The position numbers and the translations under genes were made by a program. The notes beneath the pieces are model-generated. The model did no database searches. It saw nothing but the letters and a program-made list of their open reading frames with translations, and was not told the origin of the DNA. From Allobranchiibius sp. CTAmp26 (lineage in GTDB: Bacteria > Actinomycetota > Actinomycetes > Actinomycetales > Dermatophilaceae): a stretch of DNA of 64,000 bases. Positions 35,517 to 44,642 of the stretch are shown piece by piece. Location: the NCBI RefSeq assembly GCF_017565405.1, contig NZ_JAGEKR010000016.1:124001-188000 (forward strand), given 5' to 3'. Within the stretch, counting starts at the first letter, position 1; every line of letters begins with the position of its first letter.

Positions 35517-37241
35517 ATGACGATCCGCACTCCCGCGATCCTGTTGATCGGCACCCAGCAGCGCGACGCACTGACCCGAGAGTTCCGCCGGTACGAGGTC
35601 GACTACCGCATCGAGTACGCCGACGGGCTGGCCGCCGCGATCGCGGTCACCCAGACGCTGCACTCCCAGGACGTGCCGATCGCGCTGGTCGCGGCGCAGA
35701 TGGAGCTGCCGGACGCCGCCGGTCTGGTCGCGCTGGACTGTGTGCACGCCATCAGTTCCGCCGCCAAACGGGTCATCGTGCTCGCCTGGGAGGAGTTCAA
35801 GTCGGCGATGGAGGTCGTGCGCGAAGCCCAACTCGCCGGACGGATCGACACCTCCCTGACCGTGCCCCGCGGCGTACGCGACGAGGAGTTCCACACCGCG
35901 GTCACCGAGCTGCTCTCGGACTGGGGCTGGACCTCCGACGTCCCCGTGGTCGAGTCGGTCCAGATCGTCAGCGACGGCATCTCGCCGCTCAAGTCGCAGA
36001 TCTGCGACTTCCTGGAACGCCTCGGTGTCCCGTTCCGCGTCTACGCACCGGACAGCGACGTAGGCCGCGACGCCTTGGCCGGGCTGCACGGCGCGGAGCC
36101 GGCGTACCCGCTCGTCGTCTCGCCGCTCGGCGGGGTGATGAACTCCCCAAGCATCGCCGAGATCGGTGCCCTCTTCAGCATGGGCCGCGAACCGCAGGAC
36201 GGGCGCGTCTACGACCTCGCGATCGTCGGTGCCGGGCCCGCCGGACTGGCGGCGGCGGTGTACGGCGCGTCCGAGGGGCTGACGACGATCATGCTGGACG
36301 CCGACGCCGTCGGGGGCCAGGCCGGCAGCAGTTCGATGATCCGCAACTACCTGGGCTTCCCCCGCGGGATCTCCGGGATGCGTCTCGCGCAGCGGGCTCG
36401 CACCCAGGCGAACCGCTTCGGCGCGCACATCTACTCCGCGCGGCCGGTGCACGCCGCGCGACTGGCGAGCGGGCCGAACGACGTGCACACCCTCACCCTC
36501 GACGACGCGCAGGTGCAGGCACGCGCGCTGCTGGTGGCGACAGGGGTCGCCTACCGACGACACGGCGTCCAGGCCGTCGAGGACTTCGTGGGGCTCGGGG
36601 TGCACTACGGCGCGGCGACATCGGCGGCCCGGGGGTGTGAGGGCAAGGACGTGCACATCGTCGGCGGCGGCAACTCCGCCGGACAGGCAGCCGTGCACCT
36701 GGCGCGCTGGGCTCGGTCGGTGACCATCGTGATCCGACGCCCGGACCTGTCCGAGACCATGTCGGACTACCTGACTCGCGAGATCGCGGGAAACCCGCGC
36801 ATCGCGGTGCGTGCGTGCAGTGAGGTGATCGACGCCGGCGGTGCAGGTCGCCTGGACTGGATCACGTTGCGCGACAAGAACACCGGTGGCGAGGAGAAGG
36901 TCTCCTCGCACGGGCTCTTCCTGCTGCTCGGTGCCAAGCCGTGCTGCGACTGGTTGCCGGACGACGTCGTACGCGACCGGGCCGGCTTCGTGGTGACGGG
37001 GCGGGACACCCCGCAGCACACCTGGGTCGCCGGTCTGCCCCCGGCGTCGCTGGAGACCACGGTGCCCGGTGTCTTCGCCGCCGGCGACATCCGCGCCGGG
37101 TCGATGAAGCGGGTGGCGTCGGCCAGTGGGGAGGGCGCGGCCGCCGTACCCCTCGTGCACGCCTACCTCGACAGTGGCGAAAGACCTGTTCTCACACCGG
37201 TGCCAACCTCCGCGACCCCTTCGTCGTCTTCACCTGTATGA
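35517..37241 (+). CDS. Fusion of pseudo-receiver, thioredoxin-like and TrxR-like flavoprotein domains
   Basis: 574 residues. ATG is 6 bases after a TAGACT box, so likely leaderless. Residues 5-130 look like a response-regulator receiver (TPAILLIGTQQRDALTREF), but the phospho-Asp strand reads IALVAAQMEL without Asp. Residues 145-205 are a thioredoxin/glutaredoxin-like segment without Cys pair. Residues 230-560 are a thioredoxin-reductase fold with FAD motif IVGAGPAGLAA (236-246), NADPH motif VGGGNSAGQ (382-390) and FAADGDI-like FAAGDIRAGS. The CxxC of TrxR is replaced by GAAT (365-368). Proteins with this order are often named fused response regulator/thioredoxin reductase. Here a disulfide-reductase function is doubtful; electron transfer to another partner is more likely. 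Confidence 0.85.
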   Translation: MTIRTPAILLIGTQQRDALTREFRRYEVDYRIEYADGLAAAIAVTQTLHSQDVPIALVAAQMELPDAAGLVALDCVHAISSAAKRVIVLAWEEFKSAMEVVREAQLAGRIDTSLTVPRGVRDEEFHTAVTELLSDWGWTSDVPVVESVQIVSDGISPLKSQICDFLERLGVPFRVYAPDSDVGRDALAGLHGAEPAYPLVVSPLGGVMNSPSIAEIGALFSMGREPQDGRVYDLAIVGAGPAGLAAAVYGASEGLTTIMLDADAVGGQAGSSSMIRNYLGFPRGISGMRLAQRARTQANRFGAHIYSARPVHAARLASGPNDVHTLTLDDAQVQARALLVATGVAYRRHGVQAVEDFVGLGVHYGAATSAARGCEGKDVHIVGGGNSAGQAAVHLARWARSVTIVIRRPDLSETMSDYLTREIAGNPRIAVRACSEVIDAGGAGRLDWITLRDKNTGGEEKVSSHGLFLLLGAKPCCDWLPDDVVRDRAGFVVTGRDTPQHTWVAGLPPASLETTVPGVFAAGDIRAGSMKRVASASGEGAAAVPLVHAYLDSGERPVLTPVPTSATPSSSSPV

Positions 37242-37954
37242 ACACAACTCGCCGAGCGCTCTCCGCTGCCGCTCTCATCAGCCCGTTGGCCCTGCTGGCT
37301 GCCTGTGGCAGCTCGAACTCCGCCGGTTCGTCATCGACGGCCGCCCCGGCGTCCGTGACCAGCACCGCCTCCACCACGCCGTCCGGCAGCGCGACGACCT
37401 CCGGGTCGGGCAGCGTGTCGGGCACGAGCTCGTCGGTGACTACCTCGTCGGCCACGACATCGGCCGGTTCGTCGTCGGGCACCTCGACCCCGACCGGCGT
37501 CAACGGGTCCGCCGGCCCTGCGTCCGCCGGACGCTGCGCCGCGACCTCGTTGAGCACGGGCGTCAGCCGGGTGGGCGCCGCTGCGGGGTCGGCGTACTAC
37601 ACGATCAGTCTGCGCAACACCGGTCAGGCGACGTGCACGCTGGACGGGTATCCCGGAGTGAGCCTGGTGGGCGCGAACGGGGTCCAGCTCGGACGTGCCG
37701 CAGACCGCAACCCGGCCGGGACGTCGAAGACGCTGACCCTGGCCAAGGGTGCCGGCACCACCTTCATCCTGCAGGTGGCCAACGCCGGCGACTACTCCTC
37801 AGGTCAGTGCCGGCCGACGGCAGCGCGCGGCTTCCGCATCTACCCCCCGGGCAGCACCCAGGCCCTCTTCCTGGCGCGCTCCGGCGTGACCGGATGCGCA
37901 GCCACGACCGTGCACCAGCTGACGGTCGGTCGAGTCGGCTACAACCCGGGCTGA
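37238..37954 (+). CDS. DUF4232-type secreted lipoprotein
   Basis: 238 residues from ATG 37238, overlapping the flavoprotein stop as ATGA. Signal sequence with lipobox LLAAC, acylated Cys23. A Ser/Thr/Gly-rich linker runs from 25 to 95. A beta-rich domain follows with CAATSLSTGVSRVGAAAGSAYYTISLRNTGQATCTLDGYPGVSLV and later GFRIYPPGSTQALFLA, typical of DUF4232. Four Cys in that domain probably form two disulfides outside the cell. Function unknown; a wall-associated or ligand-binding role is likely. Confidence 0.85.
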   Translation: MNTTRRALSAAALISPLALLAACGSSNSAGSSSTAAPASVTSTASTTPSGSATTSGSGSVSGTSSSVTTSSATTSAGSSSGTSTPTGVNGSAGPASAGRCAATSLSTGVSRVGAAAGSAYYTISLRNTGQATCTLDGYPGVSLVGANGVQLGRAADRNPAGTSKTLTLAKGAGTTFILQVANAGDYSSGQCRPTAARGFRIYPPGSTQALFLARSGVTGCAATTVHQLTVGRVGYNPG

Positions 37955-37983
37955 CCCGCTTCGAGCGTGCCGCCGCCGACGCG

Positions 37984-38775
37984 TCAGACGCGGGCGGCGG
38001 CGCGCTCGACCTCCAGGAGTGAGGTGCTCTCGCGCTCCTTCTCGAACGCCGCATGGCCACCGCGCAACCCGAAGAGGCGCTTGCTCCAGATCAGCCACGC
38101 GACGGCCGCGAGGTTGATCAGGAACGCCACGATCTTGAACGCGCTCACCTTCTCGGTGAGTTCGTAGATCTCCAGCGGCAGGAAGATCGCGGTGCCGACG
38201 ACGGCGACGTACTCGCCCCAGCGCTTCATGATCCAGAGCCCGTAGGCCTCCAGGAGCTCCAGCAGCCCGTACGCCAGCACGCCGGCGGCCAGCAGCACCA
38301 GGGTCCCGTGGCCCGCGTCGAGCGCCCGCTGCAGCAGGCGGGTGGGCGCCGCGTCCGCGAAATCGATGCCGGTGCGCCGGGACAGGTCGCGCACCGCCGG
38401 CAGGTCCTTGTCGAACACCCGCTGCACAGAGTCGCGGGCGCCGACGAACCTCCAGACGACGTACGCCGCCGCGATCAGGAACAGTCCACGGAGCAGACGT
38501 TCGATCGCGAGCAGCCGGATGATGAACGCGTCGCGCAATGCCTTCCCGCGCAACGGCGTCGGCGCATCGTCGGCCGGGCCTGACGCGGCCGGCGCCCCGA
38601 TGGCGTAGTCGCCGCACCGCAGGCAGCGCCATGCCTCACCCTGGGCGGTCTCGGTCCGCAGACGGCCGGCGAGACCGCTCTCGTCCGGTGCGTAGGTCAG
38701 GTGGCCGCGCCGTCCGCAGAATCGCAGCTCCCAGCGACGGGCGGTCGTCTTCCTGCGGGCTTCCTTGTCCTTCAC
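37984..38775 (-). CDS. DUF2127-family membrane protein
   Basis: 263 residues from GTG, 7 bases after a TAGGCT box, so likely leaderless. A short cytoplasmic part with a Cys pair (RCLRCGDYAIG, near residues 50-55) and an earlier Cys (RFCGRRGHLTY) may bind zinc. Four membrane segments follow (AFIIRLLAIERLLRGLFLIAAAYVVW, LVLLAAGVLAYGLLELLEAYGLW, YVAVVGTAIFLPLEIYEL, IVAFLINLAAVAWLIWS). These match DUF2127. No function is known. Its GTG lies 24 bases downstream of the ptsI stop on the same strand. Confidence 0.8.
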   Translation of the reverse strand: MKDKEARRKTTARRWELRFCGRRGHLTYAPDESGLAGRLRTETAQGEAWRCLRCGDYAIGAPAASGPADDAPTPLRGKALRDAFIIRLLAIERLLRGLFLIAAAYVVWRFVGARDSVQRVFDKDLPAVRDLSRRTGIDFADAAPTRLLQRALDAGHGTLVLLAAGVLAYGLLELLEAYGLWIMKRWGEYVAVVGTAIFLPLEIYELTEKVSAFKIVAFLINLAAVAWLIWSKRLFGLRGGHAAFEKERESTSLLEVERAAARV

Positions 38776-38799
38776 GGTCCGCAGCCTAGGCGCGTCACC

Positions 38800-40482
38800 T
38801 CAGAGCACGTCGCGCAGCGCAGCGTCGACCTCCCGCAGGACCGCGGCGTGGCCGTCGCTCGCCGTCCGCGCCGCGCGGGCCACCGCCGCGAGTCGCTCAC
38901 ACGTCGCGAGGTCGTGCAGCGACAGTGCGTAGCGCACCAGGTCGACCTTGCCGGGAGCCATCGACAGGCTGGTGACTCCCAGACCGGCGAGCACCAACGC
39001 CATCAACGGGTCTCCTCCTGACTCCCCGCACACGCCCATCGGCTTGCCGTGGGCGCGGGCACCGGCGCACGCGGCGTCGATCACGTCGAGCACCGCCGGC
39101 TGCCAGGGGTCGAGCAGGTCCGACAGCGCGCCCTGCATCCGGTCGGCCGCCATCGTGTACTGCGCCAGGTCGTTGGTGCCGAGCGAGCCGAAGTCGACGA
39201 CGTCCAGCACGTCGCGCGACCGCAGCGCCGCAGCGGGGATCTCGATCATCACGCCGGCCGAGGGCAGGCCGTGGGCGCGGACCCGCTCGGCGAACCATTG
39301 CGCCTCGTCCACCGTGGCGACCATCGGCGCCATCACCTTGACCTCGGCCGCCGTGCCCTGCGCTGCCGCACCGAGCGCCTCCAGCTGGTGGTCCAGCAGA
39401 TCGGGGATCGCCTGACCCATCCGCAGCCCCCGCCGGCCGAGCGCGGGGTTCTCCTCCTCGCCCAGATCGGCGAACGCCAGCGGTTTGTCGGCGCCCGCGT
39501 CCAGGGTGCGGACGACGACCCGCCGGGTGCCGAACGCCGCGAAGACCGAGCGGTAGATCTGCGTCTGCTCTTCCACAGTCGGGGCGCTCTGCTTGCCGAG
39601 GAAGAGGACCTCGGTACGGAAGAGGCCGACTCCCTCCACGTCCATCGGTCCAGCGCTGATCGCGTCCTGGGCGGTGCCGATGTTGACCAGCAGCGCGACC
39701 GGGTGCCCGTCCATGGTGCGGCCGGGTCCGGACGCCGCCTGCAGCGCCGTACGACGGGCGAACGCCTTGCGCTGCATGGTGTCCTGGGTGGCCTGGTCCG
39801 GGTCGACCGTGACCACTCCGGTGTCGCCGTCGACGGCGACCACGGTCCCGACCTCCAGGTCGGTCGCCCCGGCCACCTGGACTGCGGCGGGGATGCCGAG
39901 GCCGGCGGCAAGGATCGCGGTGTGGCTGTTGCGGCCGCCCGCCTCGGTGACGATGCCGCGCACCAGCGTCGCGTCGAGCGTCGCCGTCTCGGCGGGCGCC
40001 AGGTCACGGGCCACCAGCACACACGGGCCGTGCAGCGCCGGGATGCCCGGCTCGGGCTGGCCGAGCAGTCGGGCCACGACTCGGTCGCGTACGTCGCTCA
40101 GGTCGGTGACCCGTTCAGCGAGGTATCCGCCTGCTGCCTGGAACATCGCGCAGTACTCCGCGACGCTGGCCTCGACCGCACGGGCCGGCCCGGAGCCGTC
40201 GGTGATCCGTTTCGTGACCGCCTTGAGCAGTGCCCGGTCGCGGGCCATGAGCGCCGCCGCGCCCAGGATCTCCTTGGCCGCGCCGGGGGCGTCCTCGGCA
40301 CGACGTTCCAGACCCACGGCCACGTCCTCGAAGGCCCGCTCGACCGCGGTGATCGAGGCCGCCGCCTCCTCGGGCCCCTGGGGCCCGGGCTCGGCGGCGG
40401 GTGCGGTGATCGCAGGGCTGACCTGCACCACCGGTCCGACGGCCGAGCCCGGGCTGACCGGCACACCGCTCAAGGTGCGCAT
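38800..40482 (-). CDS. ptsI: Phosphoenolpyruvate-protein phosphotransferase (PTS enzyme I)
   Basis: 560 residues. Phospho-accepting His187 is in TEAGGRNSHTAILAAGLGIPA. The PEP-binding barrel carries VGLFRTEVLFLG, RTLDAGADKPLAF, GLRMGQAIPDLL, MIEIPAAALRSRDVLDVVDFGSLGTNDLAQYTMAADR and the catalytic Cys in MGVCGESGGDPL. It takes phosphate from PEP and passes it to HPr. It starts one base after the ptsH stop in the fructose operon, so general PTS components are here dedicated to, or at least induced with, fructose uptake. Confidence 0.96.
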   Translation of the reverse strand: MRTLSGVPVSPGSAVGPVVQVSPAITAPAAEPGPQGPEEAAASITAVERAFEDVAVGLERRAEDAPGAAKEILGAAALMARDRALLKAVTKRITDGSGPARAVEASVAEYCAMFQAAGGYLAERVTDLSDVRDRVVARLLGQPEPGIPALHGPCVLVARDLAPAETATLDATLVRGIVTEAGGRNSHTAILAAGLGIPAAVQVAGATDLEVGTVVAVDGDTGVVTVDPDQATQDTMQRKAFARRTALQAASGPGRTMDGHPVALLVNIGTAQDAISAGPMDVEGVGLFRTEVLFLGKQSAPTVEEQTQIYRSVFAAFGTRRVVVRTLDAGADKPLAFADLGEEENPALGRRGLRMGQAIPDLLDHQLEALGAAAQGTAAEVKVMAPMVATVDEAQWFAERVRAHGLPSAGVMIEIPAAALRSRDVLDVVDFGSLGTNDLAQYTMAADRMQGALSDLLDPWQPAVLDVIDAACAGARAHGKPMGVCGESGGDPLMALVLAGLGVTSLSMAPGKVDLVRYALSLHDLATCERLAAVARAARTASDGHAAVLREVDAALRDVL

Positions 40483-40483
40483 C

Positions 40484-40762
40484 TCAGTGGGCCGCGTCCA
40501 GATCCTGCGACAGCAGGTCCACCAGGGAATCGAGCGCTGCGTCGGGGTCGTCGCCGGTGACGGTGAGCTCGACGTCCTCCCCGTGCTTGGCGCCGAGTGC
40601 CATCACTCCGAGGATGCTGGTCGCGTCGACCGGCTCCTCGCCGGGCCGGGCGATCGTGACCTCGGCGCCGGTGGCACCTGCCGCCTGCACGAAGAGTGCG
40701 GCCGGCCGGGCGTGCAGACCCACGCTGGAGGCGATGGTCGCCGTACGGGATTGCGTTGCCAT
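40484..40762 (-). CDS. ptsH: HPr phosphocarrier protein
   Basis: 92 residues. Phospho-His17 lies in SSVGLHARPAALFVQAA and the regulatory-serine region reads DATSILGVMALGAKHGEDVEL. It carries phosphate from enzyme I to the fructose IIA. AAGGAA precedes the ATG. It lies 54 bases downstream of fruA and directly before ptsI. Confidence 0.96.
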   Translation of the reverse strand: MATQSRTATIASSVGLHARPAALFVQAAGATGAEVTIARPGEEPVDATSILGVMALGAKHGEDVELTVTGDDPDAALDSLVDLLSQDLDAAH

Positions 40763-40816
40763 GTGAGATTCCTTGTCGTTGCTGGTGATTCGAGAGTGTG
40801 CGAGTCGTACGGCGGG

Positions 40817-42385
40817 TCAGGCGCTGACGAGCTGGTCGGCAGCCGCCGTCGCCTGCACGCTGGTCGTGGAACGCATCGACTTCAGCCCCACGACGATCGC
40901 CGCGGTGATGAGGGTGCCGATGATCACGGCGAGCACGTAGGTGAAGGGGTTGCCGATCAGCGGCGCTACCCAGATGCCGCCGTGCGGGGCGCGCAGGGTG
41001 TTGTTGAAGAGGATCACCAGTCCGCCGGTCGCACCGGAGCCGACCATCGAGGACACGATGACCCGCCACGGGTCCGCCGCAGCGAACGGGATCGCTCCCT
41101 CGCTGATGAACGAGGCGCCGAGCAGCCAGGCCGCCCGCCCGTTCTCCTGCTCCGCCGGGGTGAAGAGCCGCTTGCGCACGGTGGTGGCGAGCGCCATGCC
41201 GAGCGGGGGCGTCATACCGGCCGCCATGACCGCGGCCATGATCCGCAGCTGCGGGGCGTCGCCGTTGCTGGCCGCGACCGTCGCCAGACCGGTGGTCGCG
41301 AAGGTGTAGGCCACCTTGTTGACCGGGCCGCCGAGGTCGAAGCCCATCATCAGACCGAGGACCACACCGAGGAGCACCAGACCTGCGCCGTTGGTGCCCA
41401 GGTTGTTGAGCCCGTCGGTCAGGTGATCGGTCAGCCACTTCAGGGGCCGGCCGAGGATGATGATCATGATCGCGCCGGTCAGCAGGGTCGAGATGAGCGG
41501 GATGACCACCACCGGCATCACGCCGCGCACGCCCTTGGGCACCTTCCACCGGCTGACGAAGAGGGCGATGAAGCCGCCGATGAAACCGGTGGCGATGCCG
41601 CCGAGGAATCCGGTGCCCATCGTCGCGGCGATGGAGCCGCCGACGATACCGGGCGCGATGCCGGGCCGGTCGGCGATGCCGAACGCGATGAAGCCGGACA
41701 GGATCGGCACGAGGAAGCCGAACGACGCGGCACCGACGACGAAGAGCAGCCCGGCCCAGTTCATCCCGCTGGTGGGGTCGAAGTGGGTCATCAGGTTGTA
41801 GGACTTCGCGAGCCCCGCGGCGTCGGTGAGGCTGTAGTTGGTGACGCCGATCGCACCCTTCTTCCCACCCGCGACCTGCGCGAGCATGAAGGACAGGGCG
41901 ATGAGGATGCCGCCGGCTGCGACGAACGGGATCATGTAGCTCACACCGGTCATGAGCCACTGGCGGATCCGGGTGCCCACCGACGCGCCCTGGTCGACCT
42001 TGGTCACCAGTGCGCCGCCGCCGGCGGCTGCGCCCGCGCCTGCGCCCGCTGCGGAGGCGGCCTGCGGGTTCGCCGCGCGCTCCTCGGCGAGCCGCACGGC
42101 CTGCGCGATGAGCGCCGGCGCGTCGGCGATGGCCTTCTTCACTCCCACGTCGACGGTGGGCTTCCCGGCGAACCGGGACTTGTCCTTCACCTCGAGGTCG
42201 TGGGCGAAGATCACCGCGTCCGCGGACGCGATCGTCTCGGTCTTGAGGGGAGACGAGCCGGCCGAGCCCTGGGTCTCGACCTCCATCTCGTGGCCGGCGT
42301 CCCGGGCGGCCTGTTCGAGGGCTTCGGCCGCCATGTAGGTGTGCGCGATACCGGTGGGACACGAAGTGACACCAACGAATTTCAT
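40817..42385 (-). CDS. fruA: PTS fructose permease, EIIBC
   Basis: 522 residues. The N-terminal IIB domain (1-95) begins KFVGVTSCPTGIAHTYMAAEAL with phospho-Cys9. An Ala/Gly linker (110-128) leads to the IIC membrane domain with about nine or ten helices, including IRQWLMTGVSYMIPFVAAGGILIALSF and the GFVATGFIGG-like segment FLGGIATGFIGGFIALFVSRW. It imports fructose as fructose-1-phosphate, the substrate of FruK encoded upstream. Its ATG overlaps the IIA stop. Confidence 0.95.
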   Translation of the reverse strand: MKFVGVTSCPTGIAHTYMAAEALEQAARDAGHEMEVETQGSAGSSPLKTETIASADAVIFAHDLEVKDKSRFAGKPTVDVGVKKAIADAPALIAQAVRLAEERAANPQAASAAGAGAGAAAGGGALVTKVDQGASVGTRIRQWLMTGVSYMIPFVAAGGILIALSFMLAQVAGGKKGAIGVTNYSLTDAAGLAKSYNLMTHFDPTSGMNWAGLLFVVGAASFGFLVPILSGFIAFGIADRPGIAPGIVGGSIAATMGTGFLGGIATGFIGGFIALFVSRWKVPKGVRGVMPVVVIPLISTLLTGAIMIIILGRPLKWLTDHLTDGLNNLGTNGAGLVLLGVVLGLMMGFDLGGPVNKVAYTFATTGLATVAASNGDAPQLRIMAAVMAAGMTPPLGMALATTVRKRLFTPAEQENGRAAWLLGASFISEGAIPFAAADPWRVIVSSMVGSGATGGLVILFNNTLRAPHGGIWVAPLIGNPFTYVLAVIIGTLITAAIVVGLKSMRSTTSVQATAAADQLVSA

Positions 42386-42828
42386 GATCCGACTACTTCC
42401 TTGTTGACGAGGTCGACGACGGCGGCCGGGTCGGCGGCCTGGGCGAGGGATTCACGGAACTCCCGGCGCATGAGCTTCCGGGCGAGGGCGGCGAGGATCT
42501 TCAGGTGGTCATCGCCGCCGCCCTCGGGAGCGGCGATGAGGAAGATGAGGGTGGCCGGGCCGTCCTCGGCGCCCCAGTCGATGCCGGTGGTGCGGCCGAA
42601 GACCAGTGACGGCTCGGTCACCGCGGCGCTGCGGGCGTGCGGGATGCCGATGCCGCCGGGCAGGCCGGTCGCCATCTGCTCCTCGCGCTTGCGGACGTCG
42701 GTCAGGAACTGCTCCAGGTCGGTCACCCGCCCGCTCGTCACGAGGGTCTGCGCGAGGGTGCGGGTCGCCTCGTGGCGGTCCGTCGCGCTCAGGTCGAGGA
42801 CGACCTGGTCGGTGGTGATGATGGACAT
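42382..42828 (-). CDS. PTS fructose-type EIIA
   Basis: 148 residues. Phospho-His64 is in MATGLPGGIGIPHARSAAV, followed by LVFGRTTGIDWGAEDGPATLIFLIAAPEGGGDDHLKILAALARKL, the standard PtsN/FruIIA core. It passes phosphate from HPr to the IIB domain of FruA. Here it is a separate protein; in many bacteria it is fused to FruA or to HPr. GAAAGGAACAG precedes the ATG. Confidence 0.94.
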   Translation of the reverse strand: MSIITTDQVVLDLSATDRHEATRTLAQTLVTSGRVTDLEQFLTDVRKREEQMATGLPGGIGIPHARSAAVTEPSLVFGRTTGIDWGAEDGPATLIFLIAAPEGGGDDHLKILAALARKLMRREFRESLAQAADPAAVVDLVNKEVVGS

Positions 42829-42895
42829 GGGCTGTTCCTTTCGTGGGGTTGCTGTGCGACGGGCCGGACCGGCCGTCGGATGGGGTGCGTCGATG

Positions 42896-43843
42896 TCAGT
42901 CCGCGAGGGCCAGGTCCTCGTCGGGCGCGTACGTCGTCTCGGGGCTGATGCCCGCGAGGTCCGCCGGGCGGGGCACCTGGGTGCCGGGAAGCTGCACCGC
43001 CGCGGTGCCCCAGGTCACGCCGGTGGCCAGTGCCTCCGCGAGCGTCCCGGAACGCTCCAGGGTGAAGAGCATCCCCGCGAGGAGCGAATCTCCCGCTCCC
43101 ACAGTAGATTTCGGGCGGTTCGTGGTGGCCTTGCTGAGGGCGACGGTGTCGGCGTCGACGGCCAGGGCTCCGTCGCGTCCCAGGCTCACGACCACGGCAC
43201 CGACGCCACCGCGCACCAGCTCGGCGGCTGCGGCGCGTACGTCGGCGAGCCGGTCGAGCGGCCGCCCGACCAGCTCGGCGAGCTCGGTGCGGTTGGGTTT
43301 GATCAGGTCCGGCCCGGCGCTGACGCCGGACTCCAGGGCCGCACCCGACGCGTCGACGGCGCACCGGACGCCGGCCTCGCGCGCCAGGCGTACGGCGTGG
43401 GCCGGGAAATGCGCGGGCATGCCCGGGGCGAGCGATCCGCAGACGGCGAGCCAGGTCGCGTGGGGGAGCAGGGACGCGGTCTGGTCCAGGACGGCCGCGG
43501 TCTCGGCGTCGCTGAAACGGCTGCCCGGCTCGTTGACCTTGGTGGTGGTGCCGTCGGGCTCCACGATCGCGGTGTTGACGCGGATCGGCCCGCCCACGGG
43601 CACCACACGAGCGGTGACCCGCTCCTCGGCGATGAGCAGCTCCATGAGGCGTCCGTTGTTGCCGCCGCACGGGAAGACCGCGATGCTCGTGGACCCGTTC
43701 GCCACGAGCGCGCGGGTGACGTTGACGCCCTTGCCGCCCGGCTCGAGGCGGCTCTCCAGGGCGCGGTTGACCTCGCCGCGGGCCAGCCGGTCGAGCACCA
43801 GGGTGCGGTCCAGCGACGGGTTGGGGGTCAGCGTGACGATCAT
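42896..43843 (-). CDS. fruK: 1-phosphofructokinase (PfkB family)
   Basis: 315 residues. The start MIVTLTPNPSLDRTLVLD is characteristic of FruK/LacC, followed by the sugar-phosphate motif LEPGGKGVNVTRAL and the catalytic STVGAGDSLLAGML with the base Asp. It phosphorylates fructose-1-phosphate to fructose-1,6-bisphosphate. The ATG overlaps the fruR stop as ATGA. It lacks any membrane or regulatory domain. Confidence 0.95.
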   Translation of the reverse strand: MIVTLTPNPSLDRTLVLDRLARGEVNRALESRLEPGGKGVNVTRALVANGSTSIAVFPCGGNNGRLMELLIAEERVTARVVPVGGPIRVNTAIVEPDGTTTKVNEPGSRFSDAETAAVLDQTASLLPHATWLAVCGSLAPGMPAHFPAHAVRLAREAGVRCAVDASGAALESGVSAGPDLIKPNRTELAELVGRPLDRLADVRAAAAELVRGGVGAVVVSLGRDGALAVDADTVALSKATTNRPKSTVGAGDSLLAGMLFTLERSGTLAEALATGVTWGTAAVQLPGTQVPRPADLAGISPETTYAPDEDLALAD

Positions 43844-44634
43844 GCGCGCACCACCTGCGGTCCGAGCTGCTGGATGGCGCGCGCGTCGTCGGCGCTCAGC
43901 GCGTCGTCGGTGACGACCGTGTCGATCTCGTCGAGGTCGGCGAACCGGGAGAAGTGCGCCTGGCCGTACTTCTCGGCGTCCATCAGGACGACGCGTTCCT
44001 TGGCCGAGGCGATCATCGCCCGCTTGGCCGCGGCCTCGCGCTGGTCGGGCGTGCTCAACCCGTGCTTCAGGCTCAGCCCGTTCGTTCCGAGGAAGGCCAC
44101 GTCGGCGTAGATGCCGGCGAGCGCCGCGGTGGTCCAGTCGCCCACGGCGGTCAGCGTGCGCCCGCGCAGGTAGCCGCCGACCAGGTGCAGGGAGATGGAC
44201 GGGAAAGCCGCCAGCGTGCTCGCGACCGGCAGGGATGTGGTCACGACGGTCAGCTCGCGGTCCCGCGGGAAGAGCTCGGCGAGCCGCGCGGTCGTCGTGC
44301 CGCCGTCGATGATCACGGTGCCCTCGGCCGGGAGCAGGTCGATCGCCGCGCGGGCGATGCGCTCCTTCTCCTGCGCGTTCGCCTCCGTGCGGGCCGCGAC
44401 CGTCGGCTCCACGTCGAACCGTTCGACCGGGATGGCGCCCCCGTGCACGCGGCGTACCCGGCCGCGGCGCTCCAGGACGGTGAGGTCGCGCCGCACCGTC
44501 TCCGGCGTCACGTCCAGCTCGCCGGCGATGGCCGCGACCTCGACCCGGCCGTCCGCCTGCGCCGCGCGCAGGATCAAGGCCTGCCGTTCGGCGGCGTACA
44601 GGGTGGGGGCGCTCTCCCGTGTGTGTTCGGTCAC
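43840..44634 (-). CDS. fruR: DeoR/GlpR-family transcriptional regulator of the fructose operon
   Basis: 264 residues from GTG. N-terminal winged helix LYAAERQALILRAAQADGRVEVAAIAGELDVTPETVRRDLTVLERRG with the R-R-V-H-G-G wing, then the DeoRC sensor domain with IIDGGTTTARLAEL, TTSLPVASTL, LHLVGGYLRGRTLTAVG and FLGTNGLSLKHGL. Such regulators bind a sugar phosphate, here probably fructose-1-phosphate or fructose-1,6-bisphosphate, and control the operon they start. The start codon lies about 7 bases after a -10-like box, so its mRNA may be leaderless. Confidence 0.9.
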   Translation of the reverse strand: MTEHTRESAPTLYAAERQALILRAAQADGRVEVAAIAGELDVTPETVRRDLTVLERRGRVRRVHGGAIPVERFDVEPTVAARTEANAQEKERIARAAIDLLPAEGTVIIDGGTTTARLAELFPRDRELTVVTTSLPVASTLAAFPSISLHLVGGYLRGRTLTAVGDWTTAALAGIYADVAFLGTNGLSLKHGLSTPDQREAAAKRAMIASAKERVVLMDAEKYGQAHFSRFADLDEIDTVVTDDALSADDARAIQQLGPQVVRA

Positions 44635-44642
44635 AGGGATAG

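Noticed and set aside
39593-44110. Very long open frame on the plus strand opposite the PTS operon
   Set aside because: It runs antisense to ptsI, ptsH, fruA, IIA and fruK, which all have clear motifs. Its translation is Arg/Pro/Ser-rich low-complexity text with no domain, as expected for the antisense of GC-rich codons.
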